Shown in pieces: positions 16,664-27,221 of a stretch of 64,000 bases of DNA (position 1 is its first letter; each line of letters starts with the position of its first letter). Source of the stretch: Rhodospirillales bacterium. Its GTDB lineage: Bacteria; Pseudomonadota; Alphaproteobacteria; Acetobacterales; Acetobacteraceae. The notes beneath the pieces are model-generated. The model saw only the letters and a list, made by a program, of their open reading frames with translations. It was not told where the DNA came from and did no database searches. The DNA is taken from the NCBI GenBank assembly GCA_947447625.1, contig CANFKS010000001.1:1-64000 (forward strand), written 5' to 3'. The position numbers and the translations under genes are program-made.

Positions 16664-17451
16664 ATGAACCATCACGGGGCCTTCAGGGGCAAGCGCGTCA
16701 TCGTCACGGGTGCGGCCGGGATCTATGGCGGATGGATCGCGGCGGCGTTTGCGGCCGAGGGGGCGCATCTGTGTTTGACCGACATGCGGCGCGACAAGCT
16801 CGATGGGGTCGCGGCAAGGCTCGGGCTCGATCCGGCAACGACGCTGCTGGAAGGGTGCGACCTGACGGATGGCGCTTCGATCGAGGCTTTCGCCGGGCGG
16901 ATCGCGGCGCAATGGGGGGCGCCGGATGTGCTGGTCAACAATGCGGGCGTGTATCCGCGCACCGGGGTGCTGATCGATCTGGCGGATGCGGAGTTCGACC
17001 GGATCATGGCGGTGAATGTGCGGGCGCCGTTTCTGATGGTGAAGCACATGGCGCGGTTGATGGTGGCGGATCATGTCGCGGGCGCCATCGTCAATATCGG
17101 CTCGGGTGCTGCGCGGCAGATGCCGACGGGATCGGTGACGTATTGCATGTCCAAGACGGCGCTGGAGCGATTGTCCAAGGGCCAGGCGCTGGAGCTTGCG
17201 CCGCATAAGATCCGGGTGAACGTGGTAGAGCCCGGTTTTGCGCCGGGGAGCGATTTTTCGCATCTGCCGCCGGAGTATGTGGAGCGGATGACGGCGCGGA
17301 TTCCGCTCGGGCGCAATTCGGGGCCGGACGATACGCCGCAGATGGTGGTGTATCTGTGCTCGCCAGCTGCGTCGTACATCACAGGGGCGGTCATCAGTGT
17401 CGATGGCGGGAATTCGATCGGCACGTATCAGCCGACGCCGACGAATTCCTG

Positions 17452-17452
<1 letters not shown>
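16664..17452 (+). CDS. Short-chain dehydrogenase/reductase (SDR) inside an ABC operon
   Basis: A 262-residue NAD(P)-dependent oxidoreductase of the classical SDR family. The nucleotide-binding turn is TGAAGIYGG, slightly changed from TGxxxGIG; VNNAG follows strand 4; the active site is YCMSK (Tyr and Lys conserved) with Ser upstream in IGSGAAR; and the C-terminal IPLGRNSGPDDTPQMVVYLCS is typical. It probably oxidises or reduces a hydroxyl or keto group of the imported compound. Its placement between the permease and ATPase genes is unusual. Its stop overlaps the next start (TGATG), so it is translationally coupled to the transporter ATPase. Confidence 0.93.
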
Positions 17453-18413
<961 letters not shown>

Positions 18414-18414
<1 letters not shown>

Positions 18415-19358
18415 TGCATACGCTCGAAATCAGCGATCTGAAGGTGCATTTCCCGGGACGGCATGGGGCGCCCGTGCGGGCGGTCGATGGGGTGAGTTTG
18501 CATGTCGCGGCCGGCGAGACGATGGGGTTGGTGGGGGAGTCGGGCTGCGGCAAGACGACGGTGGCCAATACGACGGTGGGGTTGCTGGGGCCGAGTGCGG
18601 GGTCCGTCAAGGTGATGGGCACGGAGTTGGCGGGGGCGGACCGGCGGACGCTGCGCGCGGTGCGGGCGCGGGCGCAGATGGTGTTTCAGGATCCGGTGAC
18701 GTCGCTCAATCCGCGGATGACGATCGGGGATGCGGTGGGTGAGCCGCTGTATGTGCGCGGGATTGCGTCGGGCCGGGCGTTGCGGGAGCGGGTGGCGGGG
18801 TTGTTGGATGAAGTGGGGCTGCGGCCGGAGCATGCGGGGCGCTATCCGCATCAGTTCAGCGGCGGGCAGCGGCAGCGGATCGTGATTGCGCGGGCGTTGG
18901 CGCTGCGGCCTGCGCTTTTGGTGTGCGACGAGCCGGTTTCGGCGCTCGATGTTTCGGTGCGGGCGCAGATCCTGAACCTGCTCGTGGATTTGCAGGCGCG
19001 ACACGGGATGTCGAGCCTGTTTGTCAGCCATGATCTCGCGGTGGTGCGGCACGTCTGCGATAGGGTCGCGGTGATGTACCTGGGGCGGATCGCGGAGGTG
19101 GCCGGCCGGGATGCGCTGTTTGCGTCACCACGGCACCCCTATACGCGGGCGCTGCTCGCCTCCGTGCCGGAGCCGGACCCGGTGGTGCAGCGGGCGAAGC
19201 CGCGCGTGCCGTTGGCCGGGGAGATTCCGAGCCCGGCCGATCCGCCTGCGGGGTGCCGGTTTCATACGCGCTGTCCGATGGTCGCCGAGGTGTGCCGGCG
19301 CGAGGTGCCCGCACTGCGCGCGGTGGGCGAGAGCGTGGTGGCGTGTCATCTGGCGTGA
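18414..19358 (+). CDS. ABC transporter ATP-binding protein (DppF/OppF type)
   Basis: The 314-residue second ATPase of the peptide-type importer. Walker A is GESGCGKTT, the signature FSGGQRQRI, Walker B LLVCDEPVSALDV and the switch VSHDLAV. The C-terminal GCRFHTRCPMVAEVC repeats the cysteine motif. Start and previous stop overlap (TGATG). It ends the operon begun at 13406; 211 gene-free bases follow before the aminotransferase. Confidence 0.94.
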
Positions 19359-19569
19359 GCATGCGGCGCAGCGGGCGCAGCACGGCGGCGATGCGGGCCG
19401 CGATTCGGGGCCTGAAATCCGCTCTGTGGCATCGCGTTAGTATTACAACACAACACGAACTGTCCCAAGGATTTTCGGTGCTTGCCGGGCTGCCATGCCG
19501 GGCCGGGAGTGGTCGGGCGGGCGGATTGGGGGCAATTCTGGCCGCTGGACAAGAACACGAGGCGTGGCG

Positions 19570-20427
19570 ATGGACACTCTTACGTATTGGAACGGCGCCT
19601 GGCAGGAGGGCAGCCCGGCCGTGCTCGGGCCGCGCGATCATGCGTTTTGGCTGGGTTCGATCATTTTCGACGGGGCGCGGTCGTTCGGCAGGCTGGCACC
19701 CGATCTGGACCAGCATGCGGCGCGGGCAATCCGCTCGGCGCGCGCGCTGGGGCTTAATCCGCAGCAGACCGCCAAGGAGATTCATGGGCTGATGCTCGAC
19801 GGCATCAAGCGGTTTCCGGAGGATGCCGAGCTTTATGTGCGGCCGATGTTCTGGGCGACCAGAGGCGGGCAAGGGCCGATTTCGACGGATGGCGACAGCG
19901 TGGCGTTCCTGCTGTGCATCTATCTCTCGCCGATGCCGAAAGGTCCGGGGCTGACGCTCGGGCTGTGCCGGACGATCCGCCGACCGACGCCGGAAAGCGC
20001 GCCGACGGATGCGAAGGCATCGTGCCTGTATCCGAATTCGGCGCGGGGCGTGGCTGAAGTCACGGCGCGCGGGTTCGGCAACGGGGTCGTGCTGGATGCG
20101 CTGGGGAATGTGGCGGAGACGTGCTCGTCCAACATCTTCCTGGGCATCGGCGGCAAGGTGGTGACGCCGGTGCCGAACGGGACGTTCCTGGCGGGGATTA
20201 CCCGCAATCGCACGATCCAGCTTTTGCGCGACGCGGGGGTTGAGGTGGAGGAGCGGACGGTGCGGGCCGAGGAACTCGACGTGGCGGACGAGATGTTCAC
20301 CACGGGGAATGCGGGCAAGGTGCAGTTCGTGACGCGCTATGAGTCGCGGGATCTGCAGCCGGGGCCGCTGGGGACGCGGGCGCGGGATCTTTACCAGGGG
20401 TATGCGGAGCGCTCGCGGATCGACTGA
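19570..20427 (+). CDS. Class IV (fold-type IV) PLP aminotransferase, IlvE-like
   Basis: A 285-residue pyridoxal-phosphate aminotransferase of the branched-chain/D-amino-acid family. The catalytic lysine is Lys149 in DAKASCLYPNS, aligned with the KAGGNY lysine of IlvE. The acidic residue that contacts the PLP ring nitrogen is in NVAETCSSNIF. FLAGITRNRTIQLL and FTTGNAGKVQFVT are further family blocks. It is shorter than most IlvE proteins (about 305). I chose ATG 19570 because the family begins around MDTLTYWNG; a GAGG lies upstream. It could act on branched-chain, aromatic or sulfur-containing amino acids released by the peptide importer upstream, but specificity cannot be read from sequence. 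Confidence 0.9.
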   Translation: MDTLTYWNGAWQEGSPAVLGPRDHAFWLGSIIFDGARSFGRLAPDLDQHAARAIRSARALGLNPQQTAKEIHGLMLDGIKRFPEDAELYVRPMFWATRGGQGPISTDGDSVAFLLCIYLSPMPKGPGLTLGLCRTIRRPTPESAPTDAKASCLYPNSARGVAEVTARGFGNGVVLDALGNVAETCSSNIFLGIGGKVVTPVPNGTFLAGITRNRTIQLLRDAGVEVEERTVRAEELDVADEMFTTGNAGKVQFVTRYESRDLQPGPLGTRARDLYQGYAERSRID

Positions 20428-20429
20428 AG

Positions 20430-20540
20430 GAAGCGGGCGCTTTTTTGTGAAAAAGCTCTGCAAAAAAACTTTGGCTGGAGTGGAGTTGGGGCGGGGCCGG
20501 AGGGATTTGGCTTCGCCCTTTTTTTGGGAATAGGGCGAAG
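20430..20540. repeat. Degenerate copy of the paired hairpin element
   Basis: GCTTTTTTGTGAAAAAGC (20439-20456) is followed by CAAAAAAACTTTGGC, the usual flank of the element. CTTCGCCCT (20511-20519) then pairs with AGGGCGAAG (20532-20540) across a T-rich loop. The second hairpin matches the core stem seen inside the copy at 32111-32292. Both can terminate the aminotransferase transcript. Confidence 0.65.
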
Positions 20541-20633
20541 GCTTGGGGGAACGCTTGGGGGGGTGTCTGGTCAAGGCGGTGATCCGATCGTAGGGTTTGG
20601 GCCGACGCCCAATGAACGAAGAGGATTGGATCA

Positions 20634-21950
20634 ATGAGCACCACGGTTGCGCCGAATACCGATATTGCGTTGGCTTTGGATGATGCCAAGGCGGGGTATG
20701 CCAAGGCCAATCCGACCTCCGGGGCGTTGTATGAAAAGGCGGTGGGGTTCATGCCGGGGGGGAACACGCGGACGGGGGTGTTTTTCGATCCGTTTCCGCT
20801 GATGTTCCGCCGCGGCGAAGGCGCGCGGCTGTGGGACGAGGATGGGCATTCCTATGTCGATTTCCTCGGCGAAGCGACGGCGGGGATTTATGGGCATAAT
20901 CATCCGGTGATCCGGGCCGCGATTGACGACCGGCTGGCGCTGGGGTGGAATTTGAGCGGGGCCACGGCTTCAGAGGCGGTGTTGGCGGCGCTCGTGGTGG
21001 ATCGGTTTCCGTCGATCGAGCGGGTGCGGTTCGTCAATTCGGGGACCGAGGCCAATATGTTCAATGTGCAGTTGGCGCGCATTGTGACCGGGCGGCCGGC
21101 GGTGCTGGGGTTCAATGGCTGTTATCACGGCGGGTTGCTGACGTTCACGGCGCAGACCAATCCGCTGAATGTGCCGTTCGAGACGGTGGTGGCGCCGTAT
21201 AACGATATCGACGCAACGGCGGCGTTGATCGATGCGAATGCGGAGCGGCTGGCCTGTGTGATCATCGAGCCGATGATCGGGGGCGGCGGTTGTATTGCGG
21301 CTTCGGTCGCGTTCCTGGCGATGTTGCGCGAGCGGACGGCCAAGCACGGGATTGCGTTGATCTTCGATGAGGTGATGACCTCGCGCCTGTCGCCGGGCGG
21401 GTTGCAGGCGAAGTACGGGATCATTCCGGATTTGACGTCGCTGGGCAAGTATATCGGCGGCGGGTTTTCGGCCGGGGCCTTCGGTGGCAAGGCCGAGTGG
21501 CTGGACCGGTTTGATCCGCGCCGCGGCGATGCGTTGCCGCATTCGGGGACCTACAACAACAACGTGTTCACGATGGCCGCCGGGATTGCCGGGCTTTCCA
21601 AGGTTTATACCAAGGAGGCGGCGGTGGCGCTGAATGCGAAGGGCGATGCGTTCCGCGAGCGGTTGAATGCGATTTGCACCAAGGCCGATGTGGCGTTCCA
21701 GTTCACCGGGATCGGCTCGATGCTGGCGCCGCATGCGATGCGCGGGCCGATCCGCTCCCCGCAGGAAGCGGCGACAGCGAATGCGAAATTGCGCGAGTTG
21801 TTCTTTTTCGACCTGGTGCAGCACGGAATCTTCATGATGCCGAAGCGGTGTTTGATCGCGTTGTCGCTGCCGCTGACGGATCGGGATTTCGATACGTTTG
21901 CCGGCGCGGTGGAGGAGTTTGTGACGTCCAGGCGGTCGTTGTTGCGCTAG
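20634..21950 (+). CDS. Class III PLP aminotransferase (glutamate-1-semialdehyde aminomutase-like)
   Basis: A 438-residue class III aminotransferase. Lys272 in SLGKYIGGG is the PLP lysine; IFDEVMTSR holds the conserved Asp; FVNSGTEANMF and GCYHGG bind PLP. The fold resembles HemL, but haem genes are absent and the segments around RLSPGG differ, so a catabolic omega- or beta-amino-acid role is more likely. It lies 10 bases before the gsiA-like gene, so it probably belongs to the same operon as that importer and the desulfinase-like enzyme. AGAGGA stands nine bases before the ATG. A substrate such as hypotaurine or another sulfur-containing amine is only a guess from context. Confidence 0.92.
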   Translation: MSTTVAPNTDIALALDDAKAGYAKANPTSGALYEKAVGFMPGGNTRTGVFFDPFPLMFRRGEGARLWDEDGHSYVDFLGEATAGIYGHNHPVIRAAIDDRLALGWNLSGATASEAVLAALVVDRFPSIERVRFVNSGTEANMFNVQLARIVTGRPAVLGFNGCYHGGLLTFTAQTNPLNVPFETVVAPYNDIDATAALIDANAERLACVIIEPMIGGGGCIAASVAFLAMLRERTAKHGIALIFDEVMTSRLSPGGLQAKYGIIPDLTSLGKYIGGGFSAGAFGGKAEWLDRFDPRRGDALPHSGTYNNNVFTMAAGIAGLSKVYTKEAAVALNAKGDAFRERLNAICTKADVAFQFTGIGSMLAPHAMRGPIRSPQEAATANAKLRELFFFDLVQHGIFMMPKRCLIALSLPLTDRDFDTFAGAVEEFVTSRRSLLR

Positions 21951-21960
21951 GCGGCTGATC

Positions 21961-23772
21961 ATGGCGCTGCTGGAGATTTCAGGGCTGAAGCTGGCGTTTC
22001 CAGGCGAGGACGGGCCCGTGGAGGTGATCCACGGGCTCGACATGACGGTGGAGGCCGGGGAGACGGTCGCCATCGTGGGGGAGTCGGGGTCGGGCAAGTC
22101 GGTGACGGCGTTGGCGGTGACGCGGCTGCTCGATCATGCCGGGGGGCGGATTACGGCTGGGCGGATCGGGTTCACGGATCGGGCGGGGCAGGTGCGCGAT
22201 TTGGCGACGCAGAGCCAGGAGGCGATGCGGCTGCTGCGGGGGCCGGAGATCGCGATGGTGTTCCAGGAGCCGATGACCTCGCTCAATCCGGTGTTGACGG
22301 TGGGGCGGCAGATCGCCGAGGGGGTGATGCTGCATCAGGGCCTGTCGGAGCAGGCGGCGACCGAGGAGGCGCGGCGGCTGCTGGAGGTGGTGCGGATTCC
22401 GGATGCGGCGCGGCAATTGGGGCGCTATCCGTTTCAGTTGTCCGGGGGGATGCGCCAGCGGGTGATGATCGCGATTGCGCTGTCGTGCCGGCCGCGGCTG
22501 TTGATTGCGGACGAGCCGACGACGGCGCTCGATGTGACGGTGCAGGCGCAGGTTTTGCGGCTGATGCGCAGCTTGCAGAAGGAGCTCGGGATGGGGCTCA
22601 TTTTCATCACCCATGACATGGGCGTGGTGGCGGAGATGGCTGACCGGGTGGTGGTGATGCAGCAGGGGCGGGTGGTGGAGACGGGGGATGTGGTGGCGTT
22701 GTTCGCCGCCCCTTCGCATGCCTACACAAAGATGTTGCTCGATGCGGTGCCGGTGTTGGGGAGTTTGGCGGATCAGGCGTTGCCGGCGCCGTTTCGGATC
22801 GCGGGGGCGCCGGTCGTGGTGCAGGACACGGTGCAGCATGGGGCGGTGCCGGTGCTGGAACTGGATGGGCTGGTGACGCGGTTTGATGTGCGGCGGCGCT
22901 TTCGCCTGGCGGGGCGGATTCATGCGGCGGAGCAGGTGAGTTTGAAGGTGTGGCCGGGGGAGACCTTGGCGCTGGTGGGCGAGAGCGGCTGCGGCAAGAC
23001 GACAACGGGGCGGAGTATCATTCGCCTGGAGCAGCCGCGCAGCGGGACGATCCGGGTCAATGGGGAGGATTTGTCGGATTTGTCGGGGGCGAAGGAGAAG
23101 CGGCTGCGCCGGGCGGTGCAGTTCGTGTTCCAGGATCCGTTTGCGTCGTTGGACCCGCGGTTGACGATCGGGTTTTCGATTGCGGAGCCGATCCATACGC
23201 ATGGGCTGGCGCAGGGGCCGGCGGTGCAGGCGCGGGTTCAGGCGTTGCTGGAACAGGTGGGTTTGCTGCCGGAGCATGCGCGGCGGTATCCGCATGAGAT
23301 GTCGGGCGGGCAGCGGCAGCGGGTTTGTATTGCGCGGGCGTTGGCGAGCGAGCCGAGTTTGATCATCGCGGACGAGGCGGTGGCGGCGCTGGATGTGTCG
23401 ATCCGGGCGCAGGTGGTGAATTTGTTGATGGATCTGCAGGCGCGGCTGGGGCTGGCGTATCTGTTCATCAGCCACGACATGGCGGTGGTGGAGCGGGTGA
23501 GCCATCGGGTGGCGGTGATGTATCTGGGGCAGATCGTGGAGATTGGGCCGCGGCAGGCGGTGTTCGGCAATCCGCAGCATCCGTATACGAAGCGGCTGCT
23601 GGAGGCGGTGCCGGTGCCGGATCCGACGCGGCGGGCGGCGCATGCGGCGCTGGACGAAAGCGAGGTGCCGAGCCCGCTGCGGACGCCGGATGACATGCCG
23701 GTGGTGGCGCCGCTGGTGGCGGTGGGGGCGGGGCATTATGTGGCGCGGCATCGGGTGGGCGGGCTGTATTGA
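21961..23772 (+). CDS. gsiA: Fused dual ATP-binding subunit of a glutathione/peptide ABC importer (GsiA-like)
   Basis: A 603-residue protein with two complete ATPase modules. The first has Walker A GESGSGKS (40-47) and LSGGMRQR near residue 160; the second has Walker [10 protein letters not shown] near 340 and MSGGQRQR near 446. This one-gene fusion, its length, and the order ATPase-binding protein-permease-permease match gsiABCD of E. coli, the glutathione importer. It begins ten bases after the aminotransferase stop. Glutathione itself is not assured; related fused systems carry other peptides or conjugates. Confidence 0.92.
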   Translation: MALLEISGLKLAFPGEDGPVEVIHGLDMTVEAGETVAIVGESGSGKSVTALAVTRLLDHAGGRITAGRIGFTDRAGQVRDLATQSQEAMRLLRGPEIAMVFQEPMTSLNPVLTVGRQIAEGVMLHQGLSEQAATEEARRLLEVVRIPDAARQLGRYPFQLSGGMRQRVMIAIALSCRPRLLIADEPTTALDVTVQAQVLRLMRSLQKELGMGLIFITHDMGVVAEMADRVVVMQQGRVVETGDVVALFAAPSHAYTKMLLDAVPVLGSLADQALPAPFRIAGAPVVVQDTVQHGAVPVLELDGLVTRFDVRRRFRLAGRIHAAEQVSLKVWPGETLALVGESGCGKTTTGRSIIRLEQPRSGTIRVNGEDLSDLSGAKEKRLRRAVQFVFQDPFASLDPRLTIGFSIAEPIHTHGLAQGPAVQARVQALLEQVGLLPEHARRYPHEMSGGQRQRVCIARALASEPSLIIADEAVAALDVSIRAQVVNLLMDLQARLGLAYLFISHDMAVVERVSHRVAVMYLGQIVEIGPRQAVFGNPQHPYTKRLLEAVPVPDPTRRAAHAALDESEVPSPLRTPDDMPVVAPLVAVGAGHYVARHRVGGLY

Positions 23773-23873
23773 GATTTTGGCGTGGCGGCGCGGTCGGAGG
23801 GTTGCAGGCCGGTTGCGCGGGTTGGGCATTTGCAGCATCTTTGTTGTTCAAGAAAAGCGTGGGAGCAAACAAT

Positions 23874-25415
23874 ATGACCCGAATGTTCGTCCGGCTGCTG
23901 ATGGCAGCTGGGATTGTGGTGGGGGCGCAGGCTGGCCAGTCCAGCGGGGCGCGGGCGGCGGACCTGGTGGTCGCGGTGTCGGACAATCTGAATGGTCTCG
24001 ATCCGCATGATCTCAACGACAATATCTCGCAGGCGGCGGCGCGGTTGACGCATGAGGGGCTGTTCAAACTCGATCGCGACATGAAGCTGGTGCCGGGTTT
24101 GGCGGAAAGTTTCACGGCGAACGACACAGCCACCGAGTTCGTGTTCAAACTGAAGCAGGGGATTTCGTTTCCGGACGGCACGCCGTTCAATGCGTCGGTG
24201 GTGAAGTTCAGCTTCGATCGCGGCGGCAATCCGGCGAACAACCTCAAGCGGCAGTCGATCTATGTGATGATCGATCATACCGATGTGGTGGATGACTACA
24301 CCGTGAAGGTGACGCTGAAATATCCGTTTGGGGCGTTTCCCAACAATCTGGCGCATCCGGGGGCGATGATCGTCAATCCGACGCTGGTTACGAAGTTCGG
24401 CAAGGATTTCACGCGCAATGCGACAGGGACGGGGCCGTTCGAGCTGGTGTCCTGGGGCGCGGATACGCTGAAGCTGAAGAAGAACGCGAAGTATCGGATG
24501 GCGGGGCTGCCGAAGATCGATACGCTGACTTATCGCTCGGTGGCGGAAAACGGCACGCGGCTTGCGATGTTGCAGGCGGGCGAGGCGCATTTCATCACGC
24601 CGGTGCCGCCGGAGATGATCAAGCTGGTGGAGAAGAATGCCGATATCGTGGTGTTCGACAAGCCATCCTTGCTCAGCCTGTTTGCGACGATGAACAGCCA
24701 GAAGAAGCCGTTCAGCGATGTGCGGGTGCGTCAGGCGCTGAATCTTGCGGTGGACAAGAAGGCGTATTCCAAGGTGATCTGGTCCGGCTATGCGGATGAG
24801 TTGGACAGCCCGATGGCGCCGGGGTTGGGGTATTATTCGAAGCAGAAGCCGTGGCCGTATGATGTTGCCAAGGCGAAGGCGCTGTTGGCGGAGGCGGGCT
24901 ATCCGAACGGGTTCGACGTGACGATCACGTCGGGGACGTCAACGTTGTCGAAGCGCTCGATGGAGTTTCTGCAGCAGCAGCTCGCGCAGGTCGGCGTGAA
25001 GGTGACGGTGGAATCGCTGGAGGCCGGGGTGTTGACCTCCAAGCTTTATACCAATCCGGCGGCGGAGACGGCGACGATCCAGATGTTGGTCACGGGGTGG
25101 TCATCGTCCACCGGCGATGCGGACTGGGGTATTCGTCCGTTCCTGTGGAGCAAGGGCTGGCCGCCGGTGTTGAACAACTTCGCCTACTACAAGAACAAGG
25201 AGGTTGACGACGCGATCGAGGCTGGGCTCAGCACGATCGATCCGGCCAAGCGGGCGGCGGCGTATGCGACGGCGCAGAAGGTGGCGTGGGAGGATGCGGC
25301 GCTGCTGTATCTCGGCATGTCGCATAATCTGGCGGCGTATTCGAAGCGCCTGAAGGGGGCTTCGATGCGGGGTGACCAGCAGTTCCAGCTCGATGAGGAT
25401 GCGACGCTGAACTGA
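23874..25415 (+). CDS. gsiB: GsiB-like substrate-binding protein
   Basis: A 513-residue SBP family 5 protein with a signal peptide ending near RAA (cleaved before DLVVAV). The mature start [23 protein letters not shown] and the late segment [17 protein letters not shown] follow the pattern of E. coli GsiB, better than DppA or OppA. I chose ATG 23874 because GGAG lies nine bases upstream and the signal peptide starts there. It sits between the fused ATPase and two permeases. Expected ligand: glutathione or a sulfur-containing peptide or acid; ligand contacts were not compared residue by residue. Confidence 0.9.
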   Translation: MTRMFVRLLMAAGIVVGAQAGQSSGARAADLVVAVSDNLNGLDPHDLNDNISQAAARLTHEGLFKLDRDMKLVPGLAESFTANDTATEFVFKLKQGISFPDGTPFNASVVKFSFDRGGNPANNLKRQSIYVMIDHTDVVDDYTVKVTLKYPFGAFPNNLAHPGAMIVNPTLVTKFGKDFTRNATGTGPFELVSWGADTLKLKKNAKYRMAGLPKIDTLTYRSVAENGTRLAMLQAGEAHFITPVPPEMIKLVEKNADIVVFDKPSLLSLFATMNSQKKPFSDVRVRQALNLAVDKKAYSKVIWSGYADELDSPMAPGLGYYSKQKPWPYDVAKAKALLAEAGYPNGFDVTITSGTSTLSKRSMEFLQQQLAQVGVKVTVESLEAGVLTSKLYTNPAAETATIQMLVTGWSSSTGDADWGIRPFLWSKGWPPVLNNFAYYKNKEVDDAIEAGLSTIDPAKRAAAYATAQKVAWEDAALLYLGMSHNLAAYSKRLKGASMRGDQQFQLDEDATLN

Positions 25416-25431
25416 ACGCGGCGCGCGCGGG

Positions 25432-26352
25432 ATGCTCGACTACATCATCCGGCGGCTGGCAGGTACCGTTCCGGTCCTGCTGGCCGTCAGCGTTTTTGTG
25501 TTTGCTTTCGTGCATCTGCTGCCGGGGGACCCCGCCCGGATGGTGGCGGGGCCTGAGGCGTCGCTGGAGCAGGTGGAGCGGACGCGGGCGGAATTGTGGC
25601 TGGATCGGCCGATCTGGCAGCAATATGTGCGCTATCTCGATCAGATGGTGCATTTCGAACTGGGGCAATCGATCAAGACGCGCGAGCCGGTGTCCAAGCT
25701 GATTGCCGAGCGGTTCATGCCGACATTCTGGCTGACGGTGTGGTCGATGGTGTGGGCGGTGATTGCCGGCGTGGGGTTGGGCGTGTTGTCCGGGGTGCGG
25801 CGGGGGCATTGGATCGACCGGGCGGCGACGGTGTTTGCGATATCGGGGATTTCGTTTCCGAGTTTTTGGCTCGGGCTGCTGATGATCGATCTGTTTTCGG
25901 TGCGGCTGGGGTGGTTGCCGACGAGCGGGTATGGGAGTTGGCTGTCGTTCGTGATGCCGGCGTTCACGTTGGGCAGCGCGGTGGCGGCGGTGATGGCGCG
26001 GTTTACGCGCTCGGCGTTTGTCGAGGTGTCGGCCGAGGATTATGTGCGCACGGCGCGGTCCAAGGGGGTGCCGGAGCGCGGCGTGATCTGGACGCATACG
26101 TTGCGCAATGCGTTGATCCCGGTGATCACGTTGACGGGGTTGCAGTTCGGCTTTTTGTTGGGTGGCGCCATCGTGGTCGAGACGGTGTTTGCGTGGCCGG
26201 GGTTGGGGCGGCTGTTGATCGATAGCGTCGGGTTCCGGGATTATCCGGTGATCCAGGCGGAGATCTTGTTGTTCGCGCTGGAGTTCGTGCTCATCAACCT
26301 GCTGGTGGATGTGTTGTACGGGCTGGTCAATCCGGAGATACGGCTGAAATGA
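25432..26352 (+). CDS. gsiC: GsiC-like ABC transporter permease
   Basis: A 306-residue permease, the same length as E. coli GsiC. It opens [20 protein letters not shown] and has the periplasmic loop [16 protein letters not shown]. The EAA loop is [20 protein letters not shown]. Sixteen bases separate it from gsiB, and it overlaps gsiD by four bases (ATGA). Confidence 0.92.
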   Translation: MLDYIIRRLAGTVPVLLAVSVFVFAFVHLLPGDPARMVAGPEASLEQVERTRAELWLDRPIWQQYVRYLDQMVHFELGQSIKTREPVSKLIAERFMPTFWLTVWSMVWAVIAGVGLGVLSGVRRGHWIDRAATVFAISGISFPSFWLGLLMIDLFSVRLGWLPTSGYGSWLSFVMPAFTLGSAVAAVMARFTRSAFVEVSAEDYVRTARSKGVPERGVIWTHTLRNALIPVITLTGLQFGFLLGGAIVVETVFAWPGLGRLLIDSVGFRDYPVIQAEILLFALEFVLINLLVDVLYGLVNPEIRLK

Positions 26353-27218
26353 GCGCGACGACACTTGGTTCTGCGGCATTGCGGTCGCCGCTTGGCGAGT
26401 TCTGGCGGCGGTTTCGCAAGAAGCGGGTGGCGCTGGTTTCGCTGGTGGTGATTGTGTTGCTGCTGGTGGCGGCGCTGATGGCGCCGTGGATCGCACCGTA
26501 CGACCAGGCGACGCCGGATTATGACGCGCTGCTGGAAGGGCCGTCATGGACGCATTGGGCGGGGACGGACACGTATGGGCGGGATATTTTTTCGCGGATG
26601 ATATGGGGTGGGCGGGTGTCGCTCACGGTCGGGTATTTGTCGGTGCTGTTGGGCTGCGTGGTCGGTGTGACGATCGGGCTGGTGAGCGGGTTCGCGGGCG
26701 GTTGGGTCGATGGGCTGCTGATGCGGATCATGGATGTGATGCTGGCGTTTCCGGGCATTCTGCCGGCGATCGCGGTGGTGGCGCTGCTGGGGCCGGGGAT
26801 TGTCAATGTGATCTATGCGATCGCGATATCGGCGGTGCCGGTGTTTGCGCGGCTGGTGCGGGGCACGACGCTGGCGTTGAAGCAGGCGTTGTATGTGCAG
26901 GCGTCGCGCTCGATCGGGGTGTCGCGGACGAACCTGGTGTTGCGGCATATCCTGCCCGGCACGATGCCGGCGGTGATTGTCTATGCGTCATTGCGGATGG
27001 GGACGTCGATCCTGACGGCGGCTTCGTTGTCGTTCATTGGGTTGGGGGCGCAGCCGCCGAGCCCGGAATGGGGGGCGATGCTGTCGGATGGGCGGTCGTA
27101 TCTGGGCGTCGCCGATCACATCACGATCTTTCCGGGGCTGGCGATTTTCATCACCGTGCTGGCGTTCAATCTGCTCGGCGACGGGTTGCGCGATGCACTC
27201 GATCAGAAATTACGGTAG
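26349..27218 (+). CDS. gsiD: GsiD-like ABC transporter permease
   Basis: A 289-residue partner permease with the family motif [20 protein letters not shown] after helix 1 and the EAA loop [20 protein letters not shown]. Coupled to gsiC by an ATGA overlap. The acyl-CoA-dehydrogenase-like gene starts three bases after its stop, which ties the importer to that enzyme. Confidence 0.92.
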   Translation: MSATTLGSAALRSPLGEFWRRFRKKRVALVSLVVIVLLLVAALMAPWIAPYDQATPDYDALLEGPSWTHWAGTDTYGRDIFSRMIWGGRVSLTVGYLSVLLGCVVGVTIGLVSGFAGGWVDGLLMRIMDVMLAFPGILPAIAVVALLGPGIVNVIYAIAISAVPVFARLVRGTTLALKQALYVQASRSIGVSRTNLVLRHILPGTMPAVIVYASLRMGTSILTAASLSFIGLGAQPPSPEWGAMLSDGRSYLGVADHITIFPGLAIFITVLAFNLLGDGLRDALDQKLR

Positions 27219-27221
27219 GCA

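Noticed and set aside
20634..21950. HemL, glutamate-1-semialdehyde aminomutase of haem synthesis
   Set aside because: Alphaproteobacteria normally make 5-aminolevulinate by HemA (glycine route), no haem genes are near, and the gene is linked to an importer.
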